A DNA stretch of 64,000 nt, from the NCBI RefSeq assembly GCF_046630445.1, contig NC_092338.1, positions 204,011,501 to 204,075,500 on the forward strand. Reading direction: 5' to 3'. The first letter of the stretch is position 1. Every line of letters begins with the position of its first letter. The DNA is from Rutidosis leptorrhynchoides (lineage: Eukaryota > Streptophyta > Magnoliopsida > Asterales > Asteraceae). Below the pieces are notes generated by a model. It saw nothing but the letters and a program-made list of their open reading frames with translations, was not told where the DNA came from and did no database searches. Below, piece after piece: positions 25,549 to 41,462 of the stretch. The translations under genes and the position numbers were made by a program.

Positions 25549-26935
25549 CCTTTACTAGATCTTAGCTTTCTAGCTTATGCTCTCATTAATCTTGTAAAAA
25601 TCCAAGCTTTCTAGCTTAGGGTTTCCTAACACTTGAGATCTAAGTTATTATTGTAGATCTCACTTTCTTGGAACCTTTCTATGATTTTAATGGTGATAAA
25701 AATCAAGTCTTCATCATCTCATATGATGAAGATGCATAAACTTGTAACAAAAGGACAATGGTTGAAGCTTTATTGTGTTTATACAATAAAGAGACAACTT
25801 TGATGTTCAAAACTTATAGAAAGTTAGCTTTTACTTTAGTTTTGTGTTGATGGTTAAACCTTGGTCAATATGATGCTAAAACATCAAAGAGTTTTACACT
25901 TGAGGCTTACACGCATCAAGGATGAGAACCGTGATAAGCATCAAACACCAAGAAACCCACCGGAGCACTTGTTTTTGCTTTTCAGGGTCTGATCAGACTC
26001 CTGGGGCTTCTGGAAAGTTGATTTCCAGATAGTTCGGTTTGAGTAGATGACTTTTCATTTAAGATTCACCTAAATCCGATATACGGTTTAGGATTTATAG
26101 CCTTCCGAAAATCACTACGCCTTCGTAACGACGTGCTAAAATTTCTGACATACTCGCGCTTGAACCGTCGCCACGGTCAAACGACATCGATTTAGGATCT
26201 GAAAATTGGAAAGCGGTAAGAGGACTCACAAACGGATCCTTGGCTATTGACCTCACATCATTTCAGTTTGTATAGAGGTCATAACGGCTGTACGAATTCA
26301 GCTATTCGTTTCGATCTCTATTCTTGTTGAGACTTTACTTTATCTTTCACGAATGATGATAATGATGATACTTAGGACTTAACTTATGTACTTTTAAACC
26401 TTTTGGGACAATTTACTAACTTAGTAACCTTTGACTTAGGCTGAGGGCCTTTCGGACCGACTTACTACTTGCTTACGTTTTCGTATCGATTTTACCGTAC
26501 ATTCTCTGTGAGTTATAGCTCCCTTTTTACTTTAACTATTTTTGGGACATACAATACATACGCTTTTTATGTTTTACATACTAGACACGAGTACTTTAAC
26601 TTATATATGTGTGGGTGACGTAACGGCACAAAATTTCCCCCATAGCTCGGTAAAGTTTAGTCATTGGTTTATGAACCGGTGAAAGCGAATCTTAGATATG
26701 GATCCATAGGGTTTGATATATCCACTCGGGCTAGCCGCGCTAGCATTTAATGGGTGTTTAATACTGAGTCTATTTTTACGCACTCACCAAGTGTACTTTT
26801 AGGGGGTGATATATTATTTTACGTTAAGTTAGTTACCAAGTGCCCACGGTTAAGCATATACTTTTTCATACTGTTTTGAATATGAAATATTGTGGTCTAC
26901 ATTACATTATTGTTTACAATAATACTATAGCTCAA

Positions 26936-26949
26936 CAACATTCGTGTTC
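26936..26949 (+). other. Conserved LTR stem-loop in Tekay-1 LTR
   Basis: CAACA-TTCG-TGTTC: four pairs and a TTCG loop, with the outermost pair broken. The conserved AAAGCATGTTATTTCTCAGGT block follows. Confidence 0.55.
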
Positions 26950-27307
26950 ACGTTTTAAAGCATGTTATTTCTCAGGTGCTTAGATGAATTTGCTTCCGCT
27001 GTATTACACTTGCTGTGTTAGACTTCCGCTGCATTGTTAGAGATGTCTCAATCATGGAACTTTTTACTTTGCATTCGTTACTTATGTTTTTATTTGAACT
27101 ATGGTTTGTAATGACCTAAGCGTCACGTACTTTTGATAATGCTTGCTATTTGTAGAAGCACGTTACTTTTGTAAAACATTTGACGTTGGTAAAAATGTTA
27201 TCTTTTCATGAATGCAAAACTTGTTTTAAAACAGCATATAGCGTTATACCGTGTAATGGACCTGTTGTTGATGAACTGTACCTGATGGTTTTAGACGGGT
27301 CATCACA

Positions 27308-28990
<1,683 letters not shown>

Positions 28991-30747
28991 GTTACTTGCA
29001 CTGTTGAATCTCAAAGAAAAAAAAATCAAGAAACTTACTGGAAAGTTGAAGACGTTAGATAAGATTATTCGAAGAGAACCAAGGCATTGGAATACAATGT
29101 CAATCCGGGACATCAGGAAATGTACGGAGGATTACCGATGTTGATCATGAAAGTAACGAGGAAGAAGATGAGTTTGTTGACGAGGAGTTGAACGCATAGG
29201 ATGTTCCCCCTACTGGAAATTATCCTTCAATAAATCTTGTAAGAAGCGTAAATGAAAGTGAATTTGAAAGACTTATGTATGAACATGAATACTTAAGATT
29301 ATCCAAGATGTTTTTTAGTGCAGAGGAGGGGGAAGTTCCTGAACCTGATATCTTAAAGAAACATCTTCTTGCATTGGAGTATTGTACTGATGAAGAATCT
29401 AATGATCCTCCAGCAACTGAAGTTGAAACAGCACCACTTGGAAATGTTAGAGTCACGGTGGAATCTCCCGAGAATTTCCAAGTCATTCATGAAGATGAAG
29501 TGAGTATTAAAAATGATGCAGACAACGATATTCCTACCTACAAATATAGCAATCCTGAGTTCAACAAGCTATGGAAGACCGGGAGGAAATCTACAGAAAG
29601 ACTGAACGTGAGTTGAGTAGGAAAATGACGAAAGAAAGAATTGATGCCGAGAGAAAGAGAAGAAAATCAAACAGAACTGGATTAGAGGAGAGAAGGAAAG
29701 AGGTCATAGGTATATGGAGAGAGAGTATATCCAAAGAAAGCTAGGGAAGAGTCTGAGAGAGAAGAAAGCCTAAAGGGAAAAATCTCTACAGCATTGGTAA
29801 GATGACTTCATTGGTAGAACTACAAACAGGCTTGAAACTCAAAGAAAATAAGTAAAGGAAGACATGTCAACATGGTTCAAAATAGTGAAGAAGCTAAGTT
29901 CGGAGCCCAGTTATGTGGAATTCTATGAGGGAAGAAGTAAGGAAGATAGGGCAGGAAGCGAGATAATCAGCTGGGCTATTATTAAGATCTTGATTGTTAG
30001 AGAGTCAAAAAGAGTTTGGATTGGACTACTTCAAACATCCTGCATATTTCAAGACACTCCCATATTATGATCTGATGCAAGTAGATCGCCTGAGGATGCT
30101 TGATTGTGATGAAAGAGATATTTGAAGGTGGTTTTAGAAGAGATTGACTTATGAGTTCAAAACCAAGTGGGTAACATTTAGACCTCAATTTTCGGTGGTA
30201 TATGAAAGTCTAACTAAGAAGAGACGTGATATAAAACCGAAATTGGTCTGTAAATATAAAGCCATAATGAAAATGAAGAAGTTGCCGATGAGGAAACTAC
30301 CATGGAACTTTTGCAATAGGTTAACAAACTGTCTGAAGAAGCTGTTATATACTTATAGCTTTAGATCATGATGAGAATGTTTCAGGTAGCGTACCAGAGG
30401 TTATTAGGATTTTTGACCCTACGTGGTTGAAAAATCTATTAGATGGAGACGTTTGTGCATTGTACGATAATGATTTGTTGTTTGAAGAATAAAACTGGGA
30501 GCAAGCGATGCAACACAAGCAATATATGTTTAGATGCTTTGCACATAATCTACACGCTTGAATTTTGAAATACAGAGGTACAAGATCCATGATAGAAGGG
30601 TTTGAGAAATGGCTAGTTAAATAAATGATGGAGTTAGATTTTGGTATAGATGATCTAAGTCCTAGTAGAGTTTGTTGATGCATATTAGTTGGTCCCTAGT
30701 CATATATCATGTTTGAAATAATAACTTCAAACATTTGGTTCTAGATA
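28991..30747 (+). pseudogene. Degenerate coding remnant, unknown family
   Basis: Several plus-strand frames look protein-like but are broken: 29275-29616 (acidic, ending KTGRKSTERLNVS), 29864-30070 and 30144-30371. Stretches between also read sensibly with stops removed, for example around 30030-30115 and 30425-30545 (aromatic- and D/L-rich). I recognise no domain. It could be the internal region of the possible copia element to the left or a decayed host gene fragment. The frames change several times, so it is not functional. Confidence 0.3.
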
Positions 30748-30752
30748 CATTT
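30748..30752. repeat. LTR-E target duplication, left copy (CATTT)
   Basis: CATTT immediately before the LTR start TGTGACGACC; the matching copy is at 34941-34945. Confidence 0.8.
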
Positions 30753-32087
30753 TGTGACGACCAGGAAATTTTTGACCAAATTTAAACTTAATCTTTATAT
30801 GATTTCGACACGATAAGCAAGGTCTGTAATGTTGATTCTCAAAAAAATTTTTAATTGTTTCATATATTCAATTGACCTTTGATCATTCCCGACGATTCAC
30901 GAACCACTATTTGTAAATAGATACATGTATATTTAGATATATGAAAATATAATTTGAAATATTATATGATTTAATTATTAGAATTTATTATGTCAAATAA
31001 AATAAAATATGATATTATAATAATTATTATTTAAAAGATATTTATATATATAAATAAAGTATATTAAAAAATAATAAATATTAAATGATTGTAATACTCG
31101 TTTGATGTTCCAATTGACATTAAGCGAGTTAAATTCAAACTTATATTATTTTAAAATAAATGGTGATCCAAAAATGAGTTCTATAAATTATAGGCTTACT
31201 AAGAATGTATTTAGGATCTAGTTATTAAATTTTAGCACTTTTTATATTTTACCCAGAATTGAGAGGGACAGTTGATGTAATTTTTATTTAATAAATTAAT
31301 GATCGAATTTTATACCATAATGACCAAAATGAATAAATATAGTTAATTTAAAAATATGGAATTTTTTCGAAGACTTTTATCCGCCACTGATTAACAACGG
31401 AGTACGAAATACTATCGTAATAAAACTATCGGCAGGATATTTTCCAACCAACTGTCACGGATGAAATGTATGATTTGAACTTACTGTTTCTTCTTGTCAA
31501 TTCACACCTCAATTTATCACATGAGTATTAATTATTGGTTGCTTTTCTTTCACTTGTGCTATAAAATAAGCCATATATCTCTATATATATATATTTACAT
31601 TACATACGTGTACTAGTAGACCATCCCACCATCTTTATGTTTTTCTTTCTTTCTTTCACTGGCATACTCGAGCTGCATCTTTGCTAATCTATATCCACCA
31701 CCACCTTTGTTAATATCTCCTTTCCTATTTCTACAACTATTCTATATCCATTTACATGATGAACCAAAGACCCATATATTGCCTCCTATTATTCGACCAA
31801 ACAATACCATCATTATACAAACACCATGATATGATCGAAACCGATGCACACTTGATGAAACTGATTAACCCAGTAAACCCCATCCCTTCTGCTACTCGTT
31901 TATAATTTTCTTTTGCTATCATCAAACAACTACACGAGCCTTCTTTGTTGTTGCTACTCGCTAGTCCCACAAAACTTGCTACTATTCGATGAATATCGTA
32001 ACCACACCATCTTCCACATTAGGCCGCCACACTGCATCACCCTACACCACTCTTGTCCACCTTGAAACCCACCATCGAAACCCACTT

Positions 32088-32089
<2 letters not shown>

Positions 32090-32145
<56 letters not shown>
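32090..32145. repeat. (TA)28 microsatellite in LTR-E
   Basis: A perfect TA run of about 56 bases. Confidence 0.97.
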
Positions 32146-32150
<5 letters not shown>

Positions 32151-33173
32151 TTTTCTTTCATTCATTAACAACAACCACCCTAACCAAACCATTAAAACAT
32201 CCTCATATTTTTCTGATCGAAACCCGTTTTTTGATGCTACTCGAATCCTTTTCGTGCTTCGATTAAAACCCAACAAACCCATTTTGGTTGAATTCTATAC
32301 AAATTGAACACCCCTTATTATTTTTCTGTATCATGTATATGTTTTACTTTCGAACCCACTTAACCACCTCCTTCAACCCACTATTTCATGAAGTTAATTG
32401 CTACTATTCTTCTCCGACAAATAACAACAAACACCAAAAACATCACTATCATCCTTGTTCGACTACCATAAACCACCATCATCGTGTACCACTACTGCTA
32501 TATAAAAGTTTCTTTTTCCTGTTTCAAACTGTCAAGAAAAACCACCACAACAGTAACTTGCTGCTGTTCGAATACTTCCTATTCGTTGTTACCATTGCTA
32601 TGTTTCCTTTCTAGCTCAAAACAGTGATTAACTAGGGTGATGTTGAGTGAAGAAGACGACGAACTAGTTGTGATAATGATCGTGATGATAATTGATATTG
32701 ATGTTGAGGCGTATGTGGAAGATGTTGAGTGTGTTAAGATGATGAGGGTTAAGATTATGATGATGAAAAATAAATACGATGATGATGGATGTAGGGTTAG
32801 ATTGAAACACAGATAGGAAACAAGGAACACCTATTTTTTTTTACTTGGGCTTCTGTTTATTTTAAGATCTTAAGTATCTGTTTTAAATTCCGTGACTAGA
32901 AAACTTGATTTGGGCAATTGATTGTGAGAGACAAGTCACGAATTTGGGGAAGGGAAATTAATTTAGTGGGCCATTAGTATTGGGATTAAACAACTTGTCT
33001 TTGGGCCGAGATAATCCCAAAATTCCTGTTGGGCCACGATCCAACTTATGTGTTCTTGTTGGGCCGAATAATATATGGGCCGAATTAAATGATGAAGTAG
33101 AAGAAGAAAATGGAGACTAAAGAAACATGGGTTAATTATATTTAGTTCCATATAATATCAGAAAAATGGATTT

Positions 33174-33404
<231 letters not shown>

Positions 33405-34600
33405 CATTTTTAATGTAAGTAGTATTATTATTGAAACTATTTTTTTATATATAAAAATTATCATTATTTTTATCATTATTATTTTTATTATCATTTTTAT
33501 TATTTCTAACACTAATATTAGTATTTTTATCATTATTATTATTAGTATTATTAATATATCAAATAAAGATTTTCTATATAAAAATATATTATTTACATAA
33601 AACATAACTATATTAATATGTTTGTAATAAATATTAATTATCTATTTAATGTATATAAAAATAAATATAGTTAATTTAGTTATTAATGAAACGTACAAGT
33701 TACTAAAATAACAATTAATAATAATACCTAAATTTGTTCGATTACCATTATATGTGTTAATATACATATAAATGATATAGGTTCGTGAATCCGAGGCCAA
33801 CCTTGCATTGTTCAGTATCGTCGTATGCATATTTTTACTACAAAATGCAGTATCGTGAGTTCATTTGATTCCCTATTACTCTTTATATTTTTGGGACCGA
33901 GAATACATGCGATGTTTTTATAACTGCCTTATTAAATGCTTTTGAAATATATTTTGAACTGCGAATACATGAAATGATTTTATAAATGTTTGACGAGATA
34001 GAAACAAGCAAAACATTCCTCGAATGAATTATTATGCAGATGGAAGTTATGTGGATTATTATTGAATTAGTTGGACGTTATAACTACCACTAATTATTGT
34101 GAATATTTCCCCTGATTATTATTGCTTGGTAACCTAAGAATTAGAAACGGGTTTGACCCTAATTCACGTGAATCCTAAAGGTAGCTACCGAGTTTAACAG
34201 CCCCACCTAGAATGTTCACTAGACAGAAGGGCTAGTGGGCGTGTTGTTTAGTACTTCGAAGTTTATATATTTTACAAACGAGATGTTCTGTTTTGAAGAT
34301 ATTATTGATGCGCATTATATGTTAAGGTCGATTACCATGTTGAGCAATGAAATCAAATTGAATGTTATGTATCGAGAGAATGATTTTTATACACAGGTTA
34401 TGTGTATTATTTTTGTGCACGAGATATGTGTACGGTTATTTAAAAATCCTGAGGCAACCTACGGGGAGAAAAGGATACGAACCTACTCTACTAAGCATTA
34501 TGAAAAATGGTTTTGTACACGAGATAGGTGTACTGTATTTAAATCTTGTGGTCTATCAAAATGATGAATTTTATTGCTTATGATAAACCTATGAACTCAC

Positions 34601-34614
34601 CAACCTTTTGGTTG
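34601..34614 (+). other. Conserved LTR stem-loop in LTR-E, with a compensated pair
   Basis: CAACC-TTTT-GGTTG. The innermost pair is C-G where other copies have A-T, so pairing is kept by changes on both sides. The AGCATGTTTATTCTCAGGT block follows. Confidence 0.65.
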
Positions 34615-34940
34615 ACACTTGAAAGCATGTTTATTCTCAGGTATGAAAGAAATCTTCCACTGTGCAATTGCTCATTTAGAGATATTACTTGGAGTCATTC
34701 ATGACATATTTCAAAATACATTGCATTCGAGTCGTTGAGTTCAACAAGATTATTATTAAGTCAATTATAGATTGGATATATTCTGAAATGGTATGCATGC
34801 CTGTCAACTTTCGATGTGATGAAAGTTTCTCTTTAAAAAATGAATGCAATGTTTGTAAAATGTATCATATAGAGGTTAGAACCTCGCGATGTAATCAACT
34901 ATTATAAATCGTTTATGATCGGTATGAACGGGTCCTTTCA

Positions 34941-34945
34941 CATTT
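34941..34945. repeat. LTR-E target duplication, right copy (CATTT)
   Basis: CATTT directly after the LTR end CCTTTCA. Confidence 0.8.
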
Positions 34946-35344
34946 GATGTAATTAACTTCTTATGCTTGTACATTGATATATGTATGATTGAATGTATAA
35001 TAGGTTCCCGCGGCTGATTGAATCAAACACTTGACAGGCTAGACCCAGTTAAACACACTTGTGAAGTCTCACACAAGTGAGTGACAACCACATGTGTGAG
35101 TCAACAACTGTACGGTTGAGTGATCTCACATGTACGTGGGAGAAAGTGACACACGTGGTTGACAAGCCATTAGGGACTATATAAGCTTAATGTTCTTCAT
35201 TTGATGAAGGGACACTCACATTTCACACACATGGAACCCTGGCCGATATCTCTCATGTGCTTATTATCTAAAACCTTTGCATAAGGTGAATAGCTAGCTT
35301 AGGGTGCTGACCTAATCACAAGATCTCTTGTGGTTTAGCTAAGT
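34946..35344. other. Pre-insertion sequence between LTR-E and LTR-F
   Basis: There is no ORF. A TATA-like ACTATATAAGC near 35176 is followed by TTTCACACACATGG. It also has repeated CACATGTGTGAG and TCACACAAGTGAG words. It is possibly part of an old LTR that LTR-E interrupted, together with 30660-30747. No family recognised. Confidence 0.35.
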
Positions 35345-38300
35345 TGTGATACCCCGTACAAAATCAACGTGTATGGATCATCAACAACATGATCATTACA
35401 AGGTCAAACACTATATGCTATTTTAAAATAAGTTTGCATTCATAAAACGGAGTGATGTCTTAACCAACATTAAACGTTTTACAACCGATAGTGTGCTTCT
35501 ACGAATAGAAGGCAATAATAATAGTATGTGACCCATAGGTCGTTACAAATTCATCGTTTCAAAAATAACATAGTTTGAATGCAAATTAAATGTTTCATGC
35601 GAAGACATCTCTAATAAGCGCAGCGGGAGTCTACAAAGCATGGCAACTACTGCGGAAGCAATCAAACCTTAAGCACCTGAGAAAAACATGCTTAAAAACG
35701 TCAACACGAATGTTGGTGAGCTATAGTTTAAGTATAACAGTAATGTAAGGTAGGCCACGAGATTTCAGTGTTTCAAAATAGTATGAAAAGTATATGTATA
35801 ACCGTGGGCACTTGGTAACTAACTTAAAGTAAATAACACCCCCTAAAAGTACACTTGGCGAGTGCGTAAGTTTACGAAGTATTAAACACCCGTTAAATGC
35901 TAGCGCTACTAGCCCGAGTGGGGATGTCAAATTCTATGGATCCATATCTAAGATTCGCGTTCACCGGTTCAAAGACCAATGACTAAACGTTACCGAGCTA
36001 AGGGGAACGTTTATGCCATTGTATAACCCACACATATATAAATTTGAAGTACTCGTGCCTAGTATGTAAATCGTAAAACGCGCATGTATTCTCAGTTCCC
36101 AAAATAGTTAAAGTAAAAAGGGATGCTATAACTCACAGTGAAAAGTAGCAAAGTTGATACGGGTTAAGTAAGCAAGTAGTTTGTCCAAAAGGTCCTCAAC
36201 CTAAGTCAAAAGTTACTAAGTAAGTAAATCGTTCCCAAAGGTTTAAAAGTATGTAAATTAGGTCTTAAGTATCATCATCATTCATCATCAAACAAAAGAG
36301 TAAAGTAAGTTTTCAATCAAGAATAGAGATCGAAACAAAGGCTGAGTTTGATCAGCTGCTACGACCTCTACGTAAATCGAAAAGACGCATAATCAGTGGT
36401 TATGGCTCCGTATATGAGTCCCATAGCTGCTGACCAATTTCCAGAACCAAAATCGGCTTCGTTTGACCGTGGAGACAGTTTAAGTGCGAGTAGGTCAGAA
36501 ATTTCAGCACAACGTTAAAAGGGTGTAGTGACTTTCGGATGGCTATAAATCCTAAACTGTAAATCGGATTAAGACGAGTCTTAAATGAAAAGTCATCTAC
36601 TCGAACCAAAAAATCTGGAAATTAACTTTTCCAGTAGCTTAGGTATTGATCAGACCTCCAGAAACAGTAGGTAAGGTGTTCCGGTGGGTTCTTGGTGCTT
36701 GATGCTCATCACGGTTCTCATCCTTGATGCTTGTAGCTTCAATTGTACAACTCGTTGACGTGTTTGCATCATCTTAACCAAGGTTTGACCATCATAACAC
36801 TTGTGTATGTCTAAGATAAGTAGCACAACTCATTTAAGTGTTGTAAGTATGTTGATGAACCAAAGTTACATCAAGATCTTAGATCCGACACATACATGAG
36901 TTCTAATAATAATATTAAGCTATAAACTTGAAAGTAAACTAAATAAACAAGATCTTAAGTTGTAGAACTTATATCTTAGTTAGATCTTAAAGATCCTAGA
37001 CTAGAAAGTCTAGATCTAGCGTTCTTAAGTTAGATCCAACATAAGTTAATGAAGTTATAACTAGAAAGTTATAATTCCATGTTCTTGAACTTACAAAGTT
37101 TAACTTTAGTTTCAAGAAAAATGAGATCAAGATTAACTAGTAATACTTGACCAATATATGTAAATCACGAATTTAAAATACATAAAATGAAGAAATAAAC
37201 TAAATCTACAAGTAACAAGTTCATGTTTGTTTCATACTTAAGAAGATTCAAATCAATGTTTAGATCATAGGAAAGTAAACATTAAGTCTACAAAACATGA
37301 ACACAAGTATGATTATAAAGCTTATGAACTTTAAATCTTATAAAATTTTAAGTGTAGAACCATAAGTTATAGAACTTAGATCCTTGTTCTTGGTTCTTCA
37401 TCAAACAAAGATGAAAGTAACCAAGGTTACATGAAGATACAAGTTAGAAAACTTGATCTTTAACAACAAACAACAACAAACAATCAAACAAGTAGCAAAA
37501 CAAGTAATATGATGATGATATATTTCGGTTTTGGAACAAGAAAAAGAAGAAGAAAAAGTCTTGTAAGAACTCACAATTAGAGAGAAAACTTGGAGTAAGA
37601 AAGTAGAGAAATATGTGTATGTGAAAAGTGAAATGATACTTGCAAATAAGTAACAAAAATTTGAAAAATTGAGCTCTCCTCCCATGCTACACAAACCGTC
37701 ACTTTTGGTGGCTCAAAGAGGAAAGGTCAAATGCTACTTTCAAGTGTGGGAGAATGATGAAAGCTAGAAATGGATTAAAGTTAAATGTATGGGAAAGAGG
37801 TCTTGCATGCTTGAACATTTTTGTCTCCAACTTAGCTTAATTAATCTAGTTTAGTCTTAAAATTACTAGCATAAAAGTGGGCTCCTAATAGTCCATTAAG
37901 AAAAGTAGGGTGGGCTTCCAAGTCCAAAAATAATAAGGGCACAAGTAAGTAAGCAACGAATTAGTAAAAGCCCAAGTAATTAACTACTTACATTAGTTAA
38001 TTAAAAATGATTAATAATAATTAATCATGAAAGTAAATAATATTCGAAATATTATTCGTGAAAAGTACGTGTGTCACAAGGACATGTCGAGACATGGAAA
38101 GTCAATTAAGATGTTAAGTCCATTAAGGTAACTAGTAAGCATTAGTAAACACTAAGCTTAATTAAATAAGCCCTTAAGCCAAGTAATTGTTATAATAAAT
38201 AACAATCAAGTTTACGCAGTCATAATATTCCAATTACGACAAAAGTTTAACGTGTACCAAGTACGTATTTCGTTTAAAACGATAAGTGACACCAACGGTC

Positions 38301-38482
38301 GTAAAATCATTCGAGGATCAAGTTAAGTGATTACACACTTAATAGCACGTTGTAAGATATTAACGAAAGTAATTAACCATGATTAAAGATCCCAGAGCAT
38401 AAGCTAGCTCAGTACGCACAAATACACAGTTTCGTGAAAGCACAAAGCACAAAAGCAAGTCGAAAAAAGCCGGGTCGTTACA
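35345..38482 (-). mobile_element. LTR-F: 3' LTR of a Tekay-1-like element
   Basis: The plus-strand boundaries are TGTGATACCCC and GGGTCGTTACA, so on the minus strand it starts TGTAACGACCCGG and ends GGGGTATCACA. Its terminal sequences and adjoining polypurine tract match the Tekay-1 LTR. Length 3138 bp, uninterrupted. It contains the stem-loop at 35702-35715 and CTAG-centred hairpin units near 36990-37080. No coding sequence. Confidence 0.85.
35702..35715 (-). other. Conserved LTR stem-loop in LTR-F
   Basis: Minus strand CAACA-TTCG-TGTTG: five pairs with a TTCG tetraloop, followed by the conserved TTTAAGCATGTTTTTCTCAGGT-like block. Confidence 0.6.
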
Positions 38483-38495
38483 TTACCCACCTGTT
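38483..38495 (-). other. Polypurine tract next to LTR-F
   Basis: The minus strand reads AACAGGTGGGTAA, identical to the tract at 22411-22423. Confidence 0.85.
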
Positions 38496-39880
38496 AAAGA
38501 AAATTTCGTCCCGAAAATTTGAGGAATGACCAACAATGGTACCGTATTTGAATAAGAAGGAGCGTATCAAAGTTCCGTGAGACTCGTGGGCTCGGAAGTG
38601 AGTTATTTACCTTGAAAGGTACTTCGGCGTATGAAATTAAGAATAGGTATATGCCATTAATTAAGTCCCTTGTCCTAAGAGATCGACAAATTGATTTCGT
38701 TTCTGTTTAACATGAGTATGTCCTCTTAATATATATATATTCACAAAAGGAAAGATGGCGTTTTTAGCCTTACAGGCATCTTCAGTAAGCTGGATGCGTG
38801 AAATGCATCATGAAAGTTTCTAAACTCATCTAATACACTGAGCACTTATGTCGCAATACAAAGCAGACAGGTAGAATGAAAAACATGATGATCACAACCA
38901 TGCGACTTGATGTCTGGATAGTATTAGCCACGGATTTTACCAACCCCTTGATTTCGGAAGGAGGCCATAGGCATAAAGAACCCGATTCTTAAGAATTTTT
39001 GCAATCCATAATTAGTTATAGTGCCTTCAGAGTGGTCTGAACTAACAATGACAGATATCACCCAGTTTAACATACAGCGTGTGAACTTATCCTTGGATGG
39101 AATGAAAATACAGTTCCATAATGTAACTTTATCCTTTCAGTTACATGTTGAAGTTAGGGTTAATGTTAACTAGAGCAACATATAGTTGCAACCAACGAAG
39201 GAATAAATATATAGAGTATCCACATCAGTGTCGTAAATGTTTTAAGCAGTCCCCTTCCAAGAGGATAACAAGATTCATAGATTCTCAAAGTATCTTACAT
39301 TACATTTCCGAAAGAGAATCAAACGAAAGGTGTGATCTTTGAACGAGAGTGAACTCTTCGAGTGGTTCGTTTTGAATTTATCCTTATACTTAGGGGGATG
39401 TGCGAATGAGAAGATACGTGAACTCTTGGTCCTAAAGAATGGTTTACTCTGAGTGAAAAGAATCTCCAAAAATGATTCATGTAACTCTACATACAGATTT
39501 ATAAAGATGAGGTTTACGAGGGTGTTGCGATTTTCCGTGAAGTATTGAGAATAGAAACCCACCTCGTGCCTTTCCTACAATAGGGTGACCACTGAGTGTA
39601 CCTCAGAAAACTGATTTATTGGCCCGCGCTTTTGTCATGTCTAACCTTAAAAGGAACATTTTATGGGTGCAAAGATTTTCTAAAAAAATTTATAAAACTG
39701 CCATCCAAAGTGGCTCAACAGTTTTTAACAAAGATCTTAATGGTAAGCTTCATCCCCAACGGAGGGCGAGAAGAAGTGTGATCCATACATGGTGTAGTTT
39801 AATACGAAAAACTTTAATAAAATCAACCAAGGAAGTTTTAAAAAACCTATAAACGTTTGATGCGACAACATAAACGAAAT

Positions 39881-41350
39881 GAAGTTCTTAGTAAATTTAG
39901 AAGTAGGTACAACGTGTACCATTTTGCACAAAACTATTTGACTTAAGTTGAATAACTCGATAAATGAGCGATTTTTAAATAATTTGAAGATATAATTTAG
40001 TATGTACTAACCAAAATAAGTAAACGTAAATTTATTAACTTAATTATACATACATATATGATTTTATAAATCGCATAATTGACAGAAAAATTTTATTACT
40101 TTCATTTGTCCATAAATACCGTGAGGACTGCACGAATAATCAACGTGTAAAATTTTTGATAAACATAGCTTTTCGTATTTCAGAGGTTGCGATTTGAAAA
40201 AGATTGAGTGGAGAATATTTAAATCATCGGGTGACAAGTTACTAGGTAATGAAAACTAATGAATTAAATGTAGTTTTGATAATTATTAGGACATAAATCT
40301 TTGGGCCAAAAATGTTCACGTGCGAAGCTGTTGCTAAAACAAAAGTGAGGTATGAAGGATAGAGCATGAGGACGAGAAGTTAATCGCTTCTTGACTTTGC
40401 AAAATGCCAAACAGGTTATGACTAATAATAAAGTCAGAATATTGATGGTGCTAATATCATTAAAGGAGAATCTCTCGAAATAAGTCAGGCCTTAGAGTTA
40501 TGTAAGGAAGAGCATCGCTCCGACAGGTGTGGCAAATAAGGTCCTTGGAGTAACGCAATAATTTTAAATGGTTTAAGTATTAGTGGATGCCCGGAGGCTC
40601 TGCATGACGTGGTAATAAGTGCCTTCATCACATATACACATGAATTTCTCATTTTCGACGGTTGTCAGTCTTCATGATGACTTGGATACGAATAAGCAAT
40701 GAAAAATTTTATATAATAAGCAACGAAAGTTTTATAGAAATTGTTTATGGTGACAATGTAAGAGAAGAAACGAAGTTCTTAGTAAATTAAGGGTTATGTA
40801 CAACACGTACCATTCAAAGTATAATATCTTTTGAATAAAAGATTTGATTTGTGAAAGTGAAAGTAAAGTTTCATATGTATTTGTCAAAAGTAAGTAATCA
40901 TTTACTTTATTTTATATAACGTATACGATTTCAAAAACTTGCATGAATGGCAAATAAATTTACTTTTATAACACTTTGAGAGGATCGTTCCGTAAAATTG
41001 TGGGTGAAAAATTTTTGGCAAATTTTTTTTTCATATTTCGGAGGTTACAAGTTGGAAAGAGATTGATGAGGATCGAGTAAAAGATTTTTGAAAATTTCAA
41101 GTGATATTTCAGCAAAAATGTTACGAGGTAATGAAAATTATTGAATTTAAATGTGGTCGATGACTATTAGTAGGGCATACGTCCTTTGACAAAAAAAAAT
41201 GCTTAAGTGTGAAGCTGTTGCTTATAAGCGAGAAGAGTATGAGGATGAGAATTAACCACCCATTGATTTTGGAAAAAAATTCAAATTGGTATGATTATCA
41301 TCAAATAAGGAATCTCTCGGAATAAGTTAGGATTTAGAGTCGCGTAAGAA
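39881..41350 (-). repeat. Diverged tandem duplication, two copies of about 0.6 kb
   Basis: 39881-40510 and 40772-41350 share ordered blocks: GAAGTTCTTAGTAAATT, GTACAAC(G/A)(T/C)GTACCATT, TTTCGGAGGTT or TTTCAGAGGTT, and TCTCTCG(A/G)AATAAGT. The offset is about 840-890 bases. They are heavily diverged, so the duplication is old. Confidence 0.6.
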
Positions 41351-41462
41351 ATAAGATTCTTGGGTAGTCCTTAATATAGAATTCGAATCGCTGAAGGGAC
41401 GGATACAATTTCCTTTAGGTATCATTATGCAAGTTTGTTCCTTGTATCAGTTTCGCTCATGG

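Larger units (their letters stand above)
22424..27307 (+). mobile_element. Tekay-1 3' LTR, with a nested solo LTR
   Basis: It starts TGTAACGACCCG and ends GACGGGTCATCACA. Without the nested insertion (23544-25548) it is about 2.9 kb, close to LTR-F (3.1 kb), and the ends match LTR-F. It contains a TATA box at 23048, a pyrimidine-rich stretch after it, an array of AAGCTTTCTAGCTT hairpin units on both sides of the nested insertion, and the conserved stem-loop at 26936. The partner 5' LTR lies left of the window because Athila-1 and its own insertions separate them. Confidence 0.85.

Noticed and set aside
23200..25640. A CRISPR-like or centromeric satellite array
   Set aside because: The repeats are short degenerate units within an LTR, not regularly spaced direct repeats with unique spacers, and there is no monomer of 150-180 bp.
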